Source of the DNA: RH-AL1 sp965249685 | GTDB lineage: Bacteria > Pseudomonadota > Alphaproteobacteria > Rhizobiales > Beijerinckiaceae | DNA: 64,000 nt | Assembly (NCBI GenBank): GCA_965249685.1 | Contig: CBDFMN010000003.1 | Span: 682,001-746,000 of the forward strand | Direction: 5' to 3' | Part shown: positions 43,498 to 52,185 of the stretch, in pieces | Numbering within the stretch: the first letter of the stretch is position 1 | Layout: every line of letters begins with the position of its first letter | The notes under the pieces: generated by a model | What the model saw: the letters and a program-made list of their open reading frames with translations, nothing else | The model's database searches: none | What the model was told of the DNA's origin: nothing | Program-made: the position numbers and the translations under genes

Positions 43498-43938
43498 ATG
43501 CGTTACCTGCACACGATGGTCCGCGTCGAGAACCTCGAGCGCTCGCTGGACTTTTATTGCGGCAAATTCGGGCTGCAGGAGGTGCGCCGCATCGACAACG
43601 AGGCGGGTCGCTTCACCCTGGTGTTCCTCGCGGCGCCGGGCGACGAGCAGACGGCAAAGTCGGAGCGTGCGCCCCTCGTCGAACTGACTTACAATTGGGA
43701 CCCGGAGACCTACCAAGGCGGCCGCAACTTCGGTCATCTCGCCTACGAGGTCGACGACATCTACGCCATCTGCGACCGGCTGATGAAAGCCGGTGTCACC
43801 ATCAACCGTCCGCCGCGCGACGGCAACATGGCCTTCATCCGCTCGCCGGACAACATCTCGATCGAACTGTTGCAGAAAGGCCCGGCGAAGCCCGCGGCCG
43901 AGCCGTGGAAGTCGATGGCGAACACGGGCGTTTGGTAG
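43498..43938 (+). CDS. gloA: Lactoylglutathione lyase (glyoxalase I)
   Basis: Converts the methylglyoxal-glutathione hemithioacetal to S-lactoylglutathione. The 146-residue protein has the metal ligands His5 (YLHTMVRV), Glu62 (LVELTYN), His80 (FGHLAYEVDDI) and Glu123 (ISIELLQ), all at the spacing of bacterial Ni-type GloA. GAAGGA precedes the ATG. It lies downstream of and divergent from the CDF transporter gene and convergent with the aldolase gene, which may also act on a small aldehyde-forming substrate. Confidence 0.95.
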   Translation: MRYLHTMVRVENLERSLDFYCGKFGLQEVRRIDNEAGRFTLVFLAAPGDEQTAKSERAPLVELTYNWDPETYQGGRNFGHLAYEVDDIYAICDRLMKAGVTINRPPRDGNMAFIRSPDNISIELLQKGPAKPAAEPWKSMANTGVW

Positions 43939-43955
43939 CGGTCGTTCGTGACGAC

Positions 43956-44600
43956 TTATGGCTCGGTGGCCGTCAGGCCGTAGGTCTTGAACCGTTCGAC
44001 CGTGCGGGCGATCTCGGCATCCGGCAGGATGACCGGCGCGCCCGCGCATCCCGCCAGGTAGGCCATCTTCGCCAGCGTCTCCAACTCGCCTGCCCGCCAG
44101 AGTGCCTGGCGCAGCGTCGAGCCGGTCGCCACCATGCCATGGTTGCCGAGCAGGACGCCGTGCCGGTCGCCGAGGTGCTCGATGATGAGATCGGAGAGCG
44201 CCTGCGTGCCGTAGGGCGCGTAGGGGGTGCAGCGGATCTCCGGCCCGTTGAACGCGGCGATCATGTAATGCAGGGCGGGTATGGAGCGATGCAGCGTCGA
44301 CAGGACCGTGGCGTAGAGCGAGTGGGTGTGCACCACGGCGCCGACGTCGTCGCGATGGAGCAGGATATCGCGATGCAGCCGCCACTCGCTGGAGGGCTTG
44401 GCGGGTCCGTCCCAGGCCTCGCCGTCGAGCGCCATATGGGCCATCGTGCCGGGGTGCATGGCGTCAGGCTCGATGCCGGACGGCGTGATGAGCATTCCGC
44501 CTTCGCAACGGGCCGAGATATTGCCGGCCGTACCCGCGTTGAGGCCGCGCCGGACGAGTTCGACGCTGGCTTCGACCAGGGCTTTGCGAAGGCTGTCCAT
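43956..44600 (-). CDS. Class II aldolase, FucA/AraD family
   Basis: A 214-residue zinc aldolase or epimerase. The metal ligands match the L-fuculose-phosphate aldolase pattern: Glu72 (SEWRLH), His91 and His93 (VVHTHSLYATVL), and His154 (LLGNHGMVATG). TAGNISAR and TPSGIEPD are the phosphate-binding loop and its neighbour. It likely cleaves a sugar phosphate to DHAP or lactaldehyde-type products. Fucose genes are not present nearby, so the sugar is not known. Confidence 0.9.
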   Translation of the reverse strand: MDSLRKALVEASVELVRRGLNAGTAGNISARCEGGMLITPSGIEPDAMHPGTMAHMALDGEAWDGPAKPSSEWRLHRDILLHRDDVGAVVHTHSLYATVLSTLHRSIPALHYMIAAFNGPEIRCTPYAPYGTQALSDLIIEHLGDRHGVLLGNHGMVATGSTLRQALWRAGELETLAKMAYLAGCAGAPVILPDAEIARTVERFKTYGLTATEP

Positions 44601-44658
44601 GCCGCCTTGTCTCACACGTCCGGCAGAACCGAAGACTTTTTTTCCTTGACCTCTCGCG

Positions 44659-45432
44659 ATGGCGCCCATGACTGAAATTTCCCCACCTCGAAACGCTTTG
44701 GCCGCGTTAAAGGCTGGCACCCTGCGTCTCGTTGCGCGGGACACAGCCGTCTTCCTCGACGTAGACGGCACGTTGCTGGGGTTCCGAAGCCGGCCGGAGG
44801 AGGTCGTGGCGGACGCCGAACTCCTCGCGCTGCTTGGGAGATTAAACGCTGCGGCAGGGGGAGCGGTCGCCCTGGTCAGCGGACGCATGGTGTCCGACCT
44901 CGATCGAATCGTTGCGCCACTGGCCCTGCCGGCCGCGGGCGTCCATGGCGCCGACATCCGCTTTGCCGATGGGCGGCGCGTGGCGATCGGTGCTGCGGCG
45001 ATGGCTCCAGTACGCAGCCTGGTGGAAGCGTTCGTAGCCCCACGATCCGGGCTCATGCTCGAGGACAAGGGTGCGACCCTGGCATTGCACTACCGGCATG
45101 CGCCGGAGTGCGAGTCGGAGCTCCGCACTTTTGTAAAGTCCCTGCGCGGTACGGCTGGAATCGTCGTTCAGGAGGGAAAATTCGTGGCCGAACTCAAGCC
45201 GGTGGGCTGCGACAAGGGATCAGCCATCCTGGCGCTGATGGCGACACCGCCGTTCAGGGGACGATGTCCGCTTTTCATCGGCGACGACCTGACCGACGAG
45301 CATGGGTTTCTGGCGGTCAACGGCGTGGGCGGGGTGTCGATCAAAGTCGGCCCCGCCGACGGGGAGACGAGCGCGGCATGGCAGGTCGCTGACCCCGTCG
45401 AGACAAGAGACTTCCTTCGTAGTCTATGCTGA
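44659..45432 (+). CDS. otsB: Trehalose-6-phosphate phosphatase
   Basis: A HAD-superfamily phosphatase (257 residues) that makes trehalose. Motif I VFLDVDGTLL has the nucleophile Asp34 and the general acid Asp36. Motif II ALVSGRM, the cap region with GVHGADIRF, the Lys in LKPVGCDKGSAI and motif IV IGDDLTDEHGF are in order, as in OtsB. otsA is not adjacent. There is no strong ribosome binding site before the ATG; an ATG nine bases later is equally possible. It is divergent from the aldolase gene. Confidence 0.9.
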   Translation: MAPMTEISPPRNALAALKAGTLRLVARDTAVFLDVDGTLLGFRSRPEEVVADAELLALLGRLNAAAGGAVALVSGRMVSDLDRIVAPLALPAAGVHGADIRFADGRRVAIGAAAMAPVRSLVEAFVAPRSGLMLEDKGATLALHYRHAPECESELRTFVKSLRGTAGIVVQEGKFVAELKPVGCDKGSAILALMATPPFRGRCPLFIGDDLTDEHGFLAVNGVGGVSIKVGPADGETSAAWQVADPVETRDFLRSLC

Positions 45433-45576
45433 CCTATCGAAAGTTCCCGTAGCATCGTTCACGTGGTTGTGCTCGGTTTGTCGCACCCCGCAAGACTTTA
45501 GCCTCGGCAGGACGCAATTCGGTCTGCTTCCGCCCCGACACTGCAGGGATCGAGGGCCGGGCGCGGAGGTGTAGCG

Positions 45577-45951
45577 ATGATGATGGAAGAGATCGTTCAG
45601 ACTTGCGTCAACGAAACGGTTGCGGCGGCAGCGGTCCGCTGCATCGGTCGCGCCTTCCATACCGATATAGAGACCGTTGCCCGTGCCTATGGCATGAGCA
45701 CCGGCGCCTTCACGGCGCTCGCCGTCCAACGTTTCTCTCGTCGCGCCGACGAAGCGGAGGCTCGCGCTGTTCGAAGCGTGATGAATGGCGCGCAGGAGCC
45801 GATCCTTGTCGGCCTGCACCGTATCCTCTGCATCATGTTAGCGGCGGCTGCACAATCCAACGCGATAGAGGCCGCCGACTTTCCGCTCGAAATCCACCCG
45901 GCGGAGATCGACCGCTTCGAGGCTTGTCACACCTACACATGCTGCCGCTAG
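45577..45951 (+). CDS. Small protein of unknown function
   Basis: No family recognised. The 124 residues appear helical and soluble: VNETVAAAAVRCIGRAFHTDIETVARAYGMSTGAFTALAVQRFSR could contain a helix-turn-helix-like segment (ETVARAYGMSTGAFTALAVQ), so a DNA-binding role is possible but unproven. A GTxxILVGLHRILCIMLAAAA region follows and the C-terminus ends HTYTCCR with two cysteines. GGAGG is about seven bases before an ATGATGATG run. Isolated between otsB and the DUF3775 gene. Confidence 0.65.
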   Translation: MMMEEIVQTCVNETVAAAAVRCIGRAFHTDIETVARAYGMSTGAFTALAVQRFSRRADEAEARAVRSVMNGAQEPILVGLHRILCIMLAAAAQSNAIEAADFPLEIHPAEIDRFEACHTYTCCR

Positions 45952-46023
45952 ATTGGCATGATGACGCTTTCCTCGATGCGTTGGTCTTGAGGTAAGCGAC
46001 GGGCTTCGTCCATTTGGGGGAAT

Positions 46024-46428
46024 TCAGCGGCGGTCGGTCGCGAAATCCGCGCAGGACAAGCCGAACTGCGAGAGGCCTTCCTCCAGGTTATCGGAAGAAA
46101 GCGGGTCTTCCAGCAGGTACTCGGCGGTCGAAGGTTCCGGCCGCGAGCGGGCGGCTTCCAGCGCATCCGCCCATTCCGACGGTGCGTAATCGTCACGTCC
46201 GACCATGCCGAGCGCAATCAGCTCAAGGCGCTCATCGACGTCCAATGCTGCGATGAACTGCGTGATCTCCGCTTTCACCGAGGTGTTCGGGTCGTCGTTG
46301 AAGACGGCGACAAACCGGTCATCCGTCGCGTCCGACCCGCCCCCGGTGTTCTCCTCGACCTGGACGCCAAACTCGCGGATCTTGGTGATGAGGAAGCAGA
46401 CCTTGTCGGTGTCGAGCGCGGACAGCAT
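46024..46428 (-). CDS. DUF3775 domain-containing protein
   Basis: A 134-residue protein beginning LSALDTDKVCFLITKIREFGVQVEE, the DUF3775 signature, and continuing with TQFIAALDVDERLELIALGMVGRDDY. It is acidic and soluble. The family occurs in alphaproteobacteria without assigned function. It is monocistronic and 82 bases from the DJ-1/PfpI gene on the same strand. Its flanks contain stress-type genes (PfpI, DedA, GlsB). Confidence 0.8.
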   Translation of the reverse strand: MLSALDTDKVCFLITKIREFGVQVEENTGGGSDATDDRFVAVFNDDPNTSVKAEITQFIAALDVDERLELIALGMVGRDDYAPSEWADALEAARSRPEPSTAEYLLEDPLSSDNLEEGLSQFGLSCADFATDRR

Positions 46429-46510
46429 GCGAGATACCCTTTCAATAGAAGACGCCCAGCCAAACGTGCCGAGCGCCTGAATAAAATATCGGTCGTACCG
46501 CAGAGAGTGG

Positions 46511-47077
46511 TCAGGCGCTCTTACGTAACTCGTGGTCGTCCAACTGCTCGATCTCTTCGATGATCTTGGCCACGAAGGCGTCGAGGTCCTTGGGAGAGCG
46601 GCTCGTGATCATGTTGTCGTCGACCACCACCTCCTCGTCGACCCAATCGCCGCCCGCGTTCTCGATATCGGTTTTGACCGAGGGCCAGGACGTAAGGGTT
46701 CGGCCTTCGACCGCATCCGCCTCCACGAGGAGCCAGGGCGCATGGCAGATCGCCGCGACGATCTTTTCGGAATCGAGAAAGTCGAGCACCAGCTCGACGG
46801 CCCTCTCGTTGATGCGGAGCACGTCGGGATTGATCTGGCCGCCGGGCAGGACCAGCGCGTGGTAATCGTCGGCATCGACGACTTCGAGTTCCAGGTCGAC
46901 GGGCACGGTCTGACCCCAATCGGTCTTGTCCCACCCCTTGATCGTGCCGGCTTTGGGGGCGGCGACCTTCACGTCGGCCCCTGCCTCACGCAGCTTGGAG
47001 AGCGGCACGAGCAGTTCGGATTGTTCGAAACCGTCCGTCGCCATGATCAAAATCTTGGCTTTCTTGATGCTCGGCAT
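46511..47077 (-). CDS. DJ-1/PfpI family protein (YhbO-like)
   Basis: A 188-residue class I glutamine amidotransferase-like protein. It has AKILIMATDGFEQSELLVPLSKLREAG, the Glu in DGFEQSE, the nucleophile elbow VAAICHAPWLLVEA with the reactive Cys, and the WVDEEVVVDDNMITSRSPKDLDAF end. YhbO/PfpI proteins act against glycation and general stress. The ATG has GGGAGGTG five bases before it; a GTG two codons earlier is part of the same binding site and less likely. An EcfG-like promoter lies upstream. Confidence 0.92.
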   Translation of the reverse strand: MPSIKKAKILIMATDGFEQSELLVPLSKLREAGADVKVAAPKAGTIKGWDKTDWGQTVPVDLELEVVDADDYHALVLPGGQINPDVLRINERAVELVLDFLDSEKIVAAICHAPWLLVEADAVEGRTLTSWPSVKTDIENAGGDWVDEEVVVDDNMITSRSPKDLDAFVAKIIEEIEQLDDHELRKSA

Positions 47078-47110
47078 AGTCACCTCCCGCGTCGTTCACA
47101 CAGCGGATGT

Positions 47111-47136
47111 AACCGGAGCGAGCTTGCCAAGGTTCC
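47111..47136 (-). promoter_or_regulatory. Candidate EcfG promoter of the DJ-1/PfpI gene
   Basis: On the minus strand GGAAC is followed after 17 bases by GGTT, ending 34 bases before the ATG. The EcfG consensus is GGAAC-N16/17-CGTT, so only the first base of the -10 element differs. Confidence 0.5.
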
Positions 47137-47143
47137 CCCGAGG

Positions 47144-47629
47144 CTAGGCCAGCCGACGCGCCCAAGGACGCGTTCCCTCAGGGATCTCTGGCTCCAGGCC
47201 AGGCTGGTAGAAGCGATGGAGCACCCCGCGCCGACCTTCGCGCAACAGGCGTACCGTTTGCGCATCCTCGACCTCGAACGCGTCGAACCCGCAGCGCACC
47301 ATGAATTGCATCTCGTCGAACAATACGTCGCCGATGGCGCGCAACTCCCCCCGATATCCAAGACGCGAGCGGAGTATCCAGGCCATGGAATACCCCCGGC
47401 CGTCGGTGAACTTCGGAAAGCCGACGGTGATCAGCGCGAACCGCCCGACATCGTCTGCCAACGTCTCGACCGAGAAACCGGGCTGCAATGCAAGGCCGAG
47501 CATTGCCGGAAGGGCAGGGTCGCCGCGTCGCTCCAGCCATTCCGCGGGCGTCATCATGGTGCGCCCGTCGGGCGAAGCCGGCTCGCTCCAAGGATCGGCG
47601 ACGATCGCGCCAGCATGGTAATAGGCCAT
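47144..47629 (-). CDS. DUF934 family protein of the sulfate assimilation cluster
   Basis: A 161-residue protein with the DUF934 pattern: AEWLERRGDPALPAMLGLALQPG, ALITVGFPKFTDGRGYSMAWILRSRLGYRGELRAIGDVLFDEMQFMVRCGFDAFEV. The family is almost always encoded with cysH and cysI and is thought to assist assimilatory sulfite reduction, but its exact role is unknown. The start overlaps the cysH stop (ATGA), so it is translationally coupled. It is the last gene of the cys cluster. Confidence 0.88.
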   Translation of the reverse strand: MAYYHAGAIVADPWSEPASPDGRTMMTPAEWLERRGDPALPAMLGLALQPGFSVETLADDVGRFALITVGFPKFTDGRGYSMAWILRSRLGYRGELRAIGDVLFDEMQFMVRCGFDAFEVEDAQTVRLLREGRRGVLHRFYQPGLEPEIPEGTRPWARRLA

Positions 47630-48349
47630 CAGATCCCGGCTCCGGCCTCGATGAAATCGGTGTGGATCCCGCATTCCACCTTGCCCTTACCGCGCCAACG
47701 GCCGGCGCGCGCATCCTCGCCCGGTCGCACCGAGCTGGTGCAGGGCATGCAGCCGATCGATGGATAGTTCCTCGCGACAAGCTCGTGCTGAGGCAGGTCC
47801 CAGGCATCCAAGTAGGCGTGGACGTCGACGGCAGACCATTCCGCAAGCGGGTTGACCTTGGTGCGCTGGCCGTCCGCCTCAAACAGGTCGAGGCTCTGAC
47901 GCGTCGTCGCCTGGTAGCGCTTGCGACCGGAGATCCACGCCTCGAAACCCTGGAGCGCTCGTGCGAGGGGGACGACCTTGCGGAGCTTGCAGCACGCGTC
48001 GGAATTGGCCGCCCACAGGAACGTCTCGGGATCGGTGGCGGCCAGCTCGGACGCGTCGGGGTGGATCGTGCGGCAATCCCTCAGCCCGAGCCGGGCGATG
48101 AGCCGGTCGCGGTAGGCGAGCGTTTCGGCGAAGAGATGCCCGGTGTCGACGAAGACCACGGGGAGGCTCGCATCGATCTGCGCGACCATGTGCAGCAGCA
48201 CGGCCGAATCCGCGCCGAAGCTCGAGACGAGCGCGATCCGCCCGGGGAAGAAGTCGCCGATCGCGGCGCGGAGCACGTCCTCCGGCGTGCGGCCGGCGTA
48301 TTCGCCCGCAAGGCGCCCAGCCACCTCCGCGTCGCCTGCGCGGGTCCGT

Positions 48350-48363
<14 letters not shown>
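47629..48363 (-). CDS. cysH: Assimilatory adenylyl-sulfate (APS) reductase
   Basis: Reduces activated sulfate to sulfite with thioredoxin. The 244-residue protein has the P-loop-like SSFGADSAVLLHMV, the substrate region FVDTGHLFAETL and ISGRKRYQATTRQ. Its Fe-S cysteines, Cys124-Cys125 (ACCKLRK) and Cys205-Cys208 (CMPCTSSV), mark the [4Fe-4S] APS-type enzyme rather than PAPS reductase. The redox-active Cys231 is in VECGIH. It overlaps the cysI end by 14 bases and is followed by DUF934. Confidence 0.93.
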
Positions 48364-50004
<1,641 letters not shown>

Positions 50005-50015
50005 GAAAGTTGCCC

Positions 50016-50300
50016 TCAGGCGGAGCCGCTCGACGTCGAGGGCTTGTAGTTGATGGTGGGACCGTAGGCGCGGATCGCGTTGCGCAACGTCATCGCGGCG
50101 CGACCGTCCTGGCCATCCCTACGATCGACGACGAAGGGGTCGACCACGGACGATTGCGATGCGGCAAGCAGCGCGACCTCGGCAGCCTCCCTGTCCGCAA
50201 AGGCTGCGGCAGCGTCGACGGCCTGTACCCAGACGCCCCGCGCGTCAAGAAAGACAACGGCCCCGGTGGCAAGATCGTTGGCGGAGACGACTTTCGACAT
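50016..50300 (-). CDS. DUF2849 family protein of the sulfate assimilation cluster
   Basis: A 94-residue protein with SKVVSANDLATGAVVFLDARGVWVQAVDAA, the DUF2849 pattern. It is usually the gene before cysI in Rhizobiales, often after a siroheme synthase gene (cysG), which is absent here. Function unknown; it is presumed to support sulfite reduction. It begins after a leader of about 100 bases and a strong-looking promoter. The stop is 11 bases before cysI. Confidence 0.88.
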   Translation of the reverse strand: MSKVVSANDLATGAVVFLDARGVWVQAVDAAAAFADREAAEVALLAASQSSVVDPFVVDRRDGQDGRAAMTLRNAIRAYGPTINYKPSTSSGSA

Positions 50301-50409
50301 TTCATCCTCTTGGGTACCCGGAAACATAGGGTTTTGCGCCTCCCCGTGCGAGGTGCCAGCGCAGTGAATTTGAAGCTCACACCAGAAAAGTTCAAGACAA
50401 TAGAGGGAT

Positions 50410-50449
50410 GTAGCAGGATCTTCCACCGTGTCTGTCAAGCGTAGACAGA
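50410..50449 (-). promoter_or_regulatory. Promoter and inverted repeat of the cys cluster
   Basis: On the minus strand TTGACA (50438-50433) and TGCTAC (50415-50410) are separated by 17 bases, a good sigma-70-type promoter for DUF2849-cysI-cysH-DUF934. TCTGTC (50431-50436) and GACAGA (50444-50449) form a 6-7-6 inverted repeat that covers the -35 element, so a regulator could block or recruit there. The leader to the ATG is about 100 bases. The whole 50301-50771 stretch holds no other certain gene. Confidence 0.55.
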
Positions 50450-50556
50450 ACTGTTGCCCTGAGGATGAGAAAAGACGGTTTCCATTTCATCGAGCCTGTG
50501 AGGTCGCGGAATCGCCGCGCTCGAAAAAACGTGGAGCCTAAATCTTCAGTGAGGCC

Positions 50557-50742
50557 ATGACGCCCACTGATCCAGAGGCCATGGATCCGGCGTCCACGGA
50601 TGACGAAAGAGGCATTCAGCCGTGGCCAATCCCGCGGCCGGGCGGAAAACCAATAAACCCCTTCGCCCTCCGGTGCTTTTCATGCGATGAGCTGTCGCCT
50701 ACCGCCGAAAAGACCCATTCGGAAGATTATTGCCGGCATTAG
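50557..50742 (+). CDS. Possible small protein, unknown
   Basis: A 61-residue open frame in an otherwise empty stretch. It is Pro/Asp-rich at the start and has RCFSCDELSP and DYCRH with three cysteines near the end. GAGG is only two bases before the ATG, too close for a normal ribosome binding site. It could be a real small protein or chance. Confidence 0.3.
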   Translation: MTPTDPEAMDPASTDDERGIQPWPIPRPGGKPINPFALRCFSCDELSPTAEKTHSEDYCRH

Positions 50743-50771
50743 GTGGAAAGATCGCTCGGGATTAAGCCTGC

Positions 50772-51428
50772 ATGTCGTTCATGGACCAATTGCCGGACCT
50801 TGTCGTTCAATACGGCTATTTCGCTATCTTCGTCGTTATTGCCTTGGAGAGCGCCGGCGTTCCGATGCCCGGCGAGACGATCCTCATCAGCGCAGCCGTC
50901 TATGCCGGTGCCCATCACGGCGGCCTTAACATATACCTCGTGATCGGCACCGCTGCCGCGGCGGCCATTCTCGGCGACAACCTTGGGTTCTGGGTGGGCC
51001 GCGAGTGGGGCTTGGGCCTGTTGATCCGTTACGGCGGCTATATCGGCATCGATCAGAAGAAGCTTAAAGTCGGCCAATATCTGTTCTTGAAGCATGGCGG
51101 CAAGATCGTGTTCTTCGGCCGCTTCGTGGCCCTGTTACGCGCGTTTGCCGCAGTTTTAGCGGGCGCGAACCGCTTCAACGCCCGTCGCTTCTTCATCTAC
51201 AACGCGCTTGGCGGCGTGGTTTGGGCCTCGTTGATGGGGGGCCTTGGCTATATGTTCGGCCGGCAGGTCGAGCACATCATCGGACCGCTTGGCATCCTGG
51301 CACTCATCGTCGTCATCCTCATCTCCATCGCGGTATGGATGTTCTTCAAGCGGCACGAAGCGCGGCTGACGCTTGAGGCGGAGGAGGCTTTGCCAGGCCC
51401 TTTGCTCGCCTGGGGGGCGGAGAGTTAG
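50772..51428 (+). CDS. DedA family membrane protein
   Basis: A 218-residue inner-membrane protein of the DedA (SNARE-associated/VTT) family. It has GVPMPGETILISAAVYAG, the GDNLGFWVGREWG loop, and FFGRFVALLRAFAAVLAGANRF with the conserved FxRF and R residues. Five to six helices are visible. DedA proteins act in membrane homeostasis, proton-motive force and undecaprenyl/phospholipid flipping. It stands in a stress-gene neighbourhood; there is no strong ribosome binding site. Confidence 0.92.
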   Translation: MSFMDQLPDLVVQYGYFAIFVVIALESAGVPMPGETILISAAVYAGAHHGGLNIYLVIGTAAAAAILGDNLGFWVGREWGLGLLIRYGGYIGIDQKKLKVGQYLFLKHGGKIVFFGRFVALLRAFAAVLAGANRFNARRFFIYNALGGVVWASLMGGLGYMFGRQVEHIIGPLGILALIVVILISIAVWMFFKRHEARLTLEAEEALPGPLLAWGAES

Positions 51429-51439
51429 GGAGCGATCCC

Positions 51440-51465
51440 GGAACGAAGCCCGCGACGCCGACGTT
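51440..51465 (+). promoter_or_regulatory. EcfG-type (general stress response) promoter
   Basis: GGAAC at 51440-51444, a 17-base spacer and CGTT at 51462-51465 match the alphaproteobacterial EcfG consensus exactly. The -10 element ends 30 bases before the ATG of the small secreted protein. This is the best such site in the window. Confidence 0.75.
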
Positions 51466-51495
51466 CCTTTCCTCCATGGCGAAGGAGATGCGAAC

Positions 51496-51768
51496 ATGGA
51501 CCTGAAGATTGGCGTGGCCGTAATCGGTCTCGGGGCGATGGCCCTGTCACCAGCCGCTTTCGCTCAGACGTCGCCGTCGAGAGAGGCGCGGCCTTCCACC
51601 ATCCAGGGGCGAAGCGACAGCTTGAGCGGCAAGCTCGACGCGTCCGGTGGAGTGATCAAGCCGGCCAACGACATCGATCCGGGTATTCAGACCCGGGCGC
51701 CTGTGGCCCAGCCCAATTCGACCCCGGTCATCCCACCTTCGGCCACCGGCGGACAGAACGCGAAATAG
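51496..51768 (+). CDS. Small secreted protein, probable general stress gene
   Basis: A 90-residue protein with a signal peptide (MDLKIGVAVIGLGAMALSPAAFAQ) and a short polar, Pro-rich mature part: SGKLDASGGVIKPANDIDPGIQ and TPVIPPSATGGQ. Such short periplasmic proteins with SGGVI-P-DPG repeats are common in this order but unnamed. No catalytic residues are visible and it is likely disordered. GAAGGAG precedes the ATG, and an exact EcfG-type promoter lies upstream. Confidence 0.75.
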   Translation: MDLKIGVAVIGLGAMALSPAAFAQTSPSREARPSTIQGRSDSLSGKLDASGGVIKPANDIDPGIQTRAPVAQPNSTPVIPPSATGGQNAK

Positions 51769-51836
51769 GCTCGGCAAGCGATCGAGATCGGCGCCATTCC
51801 CAAGGATGACACCGATCTCTTTCGCGATAGCGCGGG

Positions 51837-52100
51837 TCAGATCGAAGACGTGTTGCGGCCAGCGATCAGGTTGTAGACGAACAGGATGATAATGGCGCCG
51901 ACGATCGCGCTGATAAAGCCGAGTGGTTGGCCTTCATGATACCAGCCGATTGCCGTGCCGAGGTAATTGGCGACAACGGCACCCACAATCCCGAGAATCG
52001 TCGTCATGATGAAGCCTGTCGGCTCGTTGGGGCCGGGCATGATGAACTTGGCGATCACGCCGGCAAAGAAGCCGATGATGATGATATAAAGAATGTGCAT
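51837..52100 (-). CDS. GlsB/YeaQ/YmgE family stress membrane protein
   Basis: An 87-residue protein with three hydrophobic helices separated by Gly-rich turns (IIIGFFAGVIAKFIMPG, GFIMTTILGIVGAVVANYLG, FISAIVGAIIILFVYN). This is the transglycosylase-associated (GlsB/YeaQ) family, membrane proteins induced by stress. The start used is MHILYIIIIGF; longer forms add non-conserved residues. An EcfG-like site with one mismatch is 29 bases upstream. Confidence 0.9.
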   Translation of the reverse strand: MHILYIIIIGFFAGVIAKFIMPGPNEPTGFIMTTILGIVGAVVANYLGTAIGWYHEGQPLGFISAIVGAIIILFVYNLIAGRNTSSI

Positions 52101-52128
52101 GGACAGGCTCCGCTGAAGGTAGGGGAGA

Positions 52129-52153
52129 AACGCTTGCTTCTTTGTACAGTTGC
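52129..52153 (-). promoter_or_regulatory. Candidate EcfG promoter of the GlsB-type gene
   Basis: On the minus strand GCAAC is followed after 16 bases by CGTT, 29 bases before the ATG. The -35 element has one mismatch to GGAAC, and the -10 element is exact. Confidence 0.4.
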
Positions 52154-52185
52154 ATCGACCCGCCGGCGATTTGGCCATTTCGACG

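Noticed and set aside
46463..46466. CGTT -10-like element before the DUF3775 gene
   Set aside because: No GGAAC-like element lies at 16-17 bases, so it is not counted as an EcfG promoter.
50301..50402. Possible SAM riboswitch in the leader of the cys cluster
   Set aside because: The leader of about 100 bases does not show the SAM-II core or any other riboswitch pattern I can recognise.
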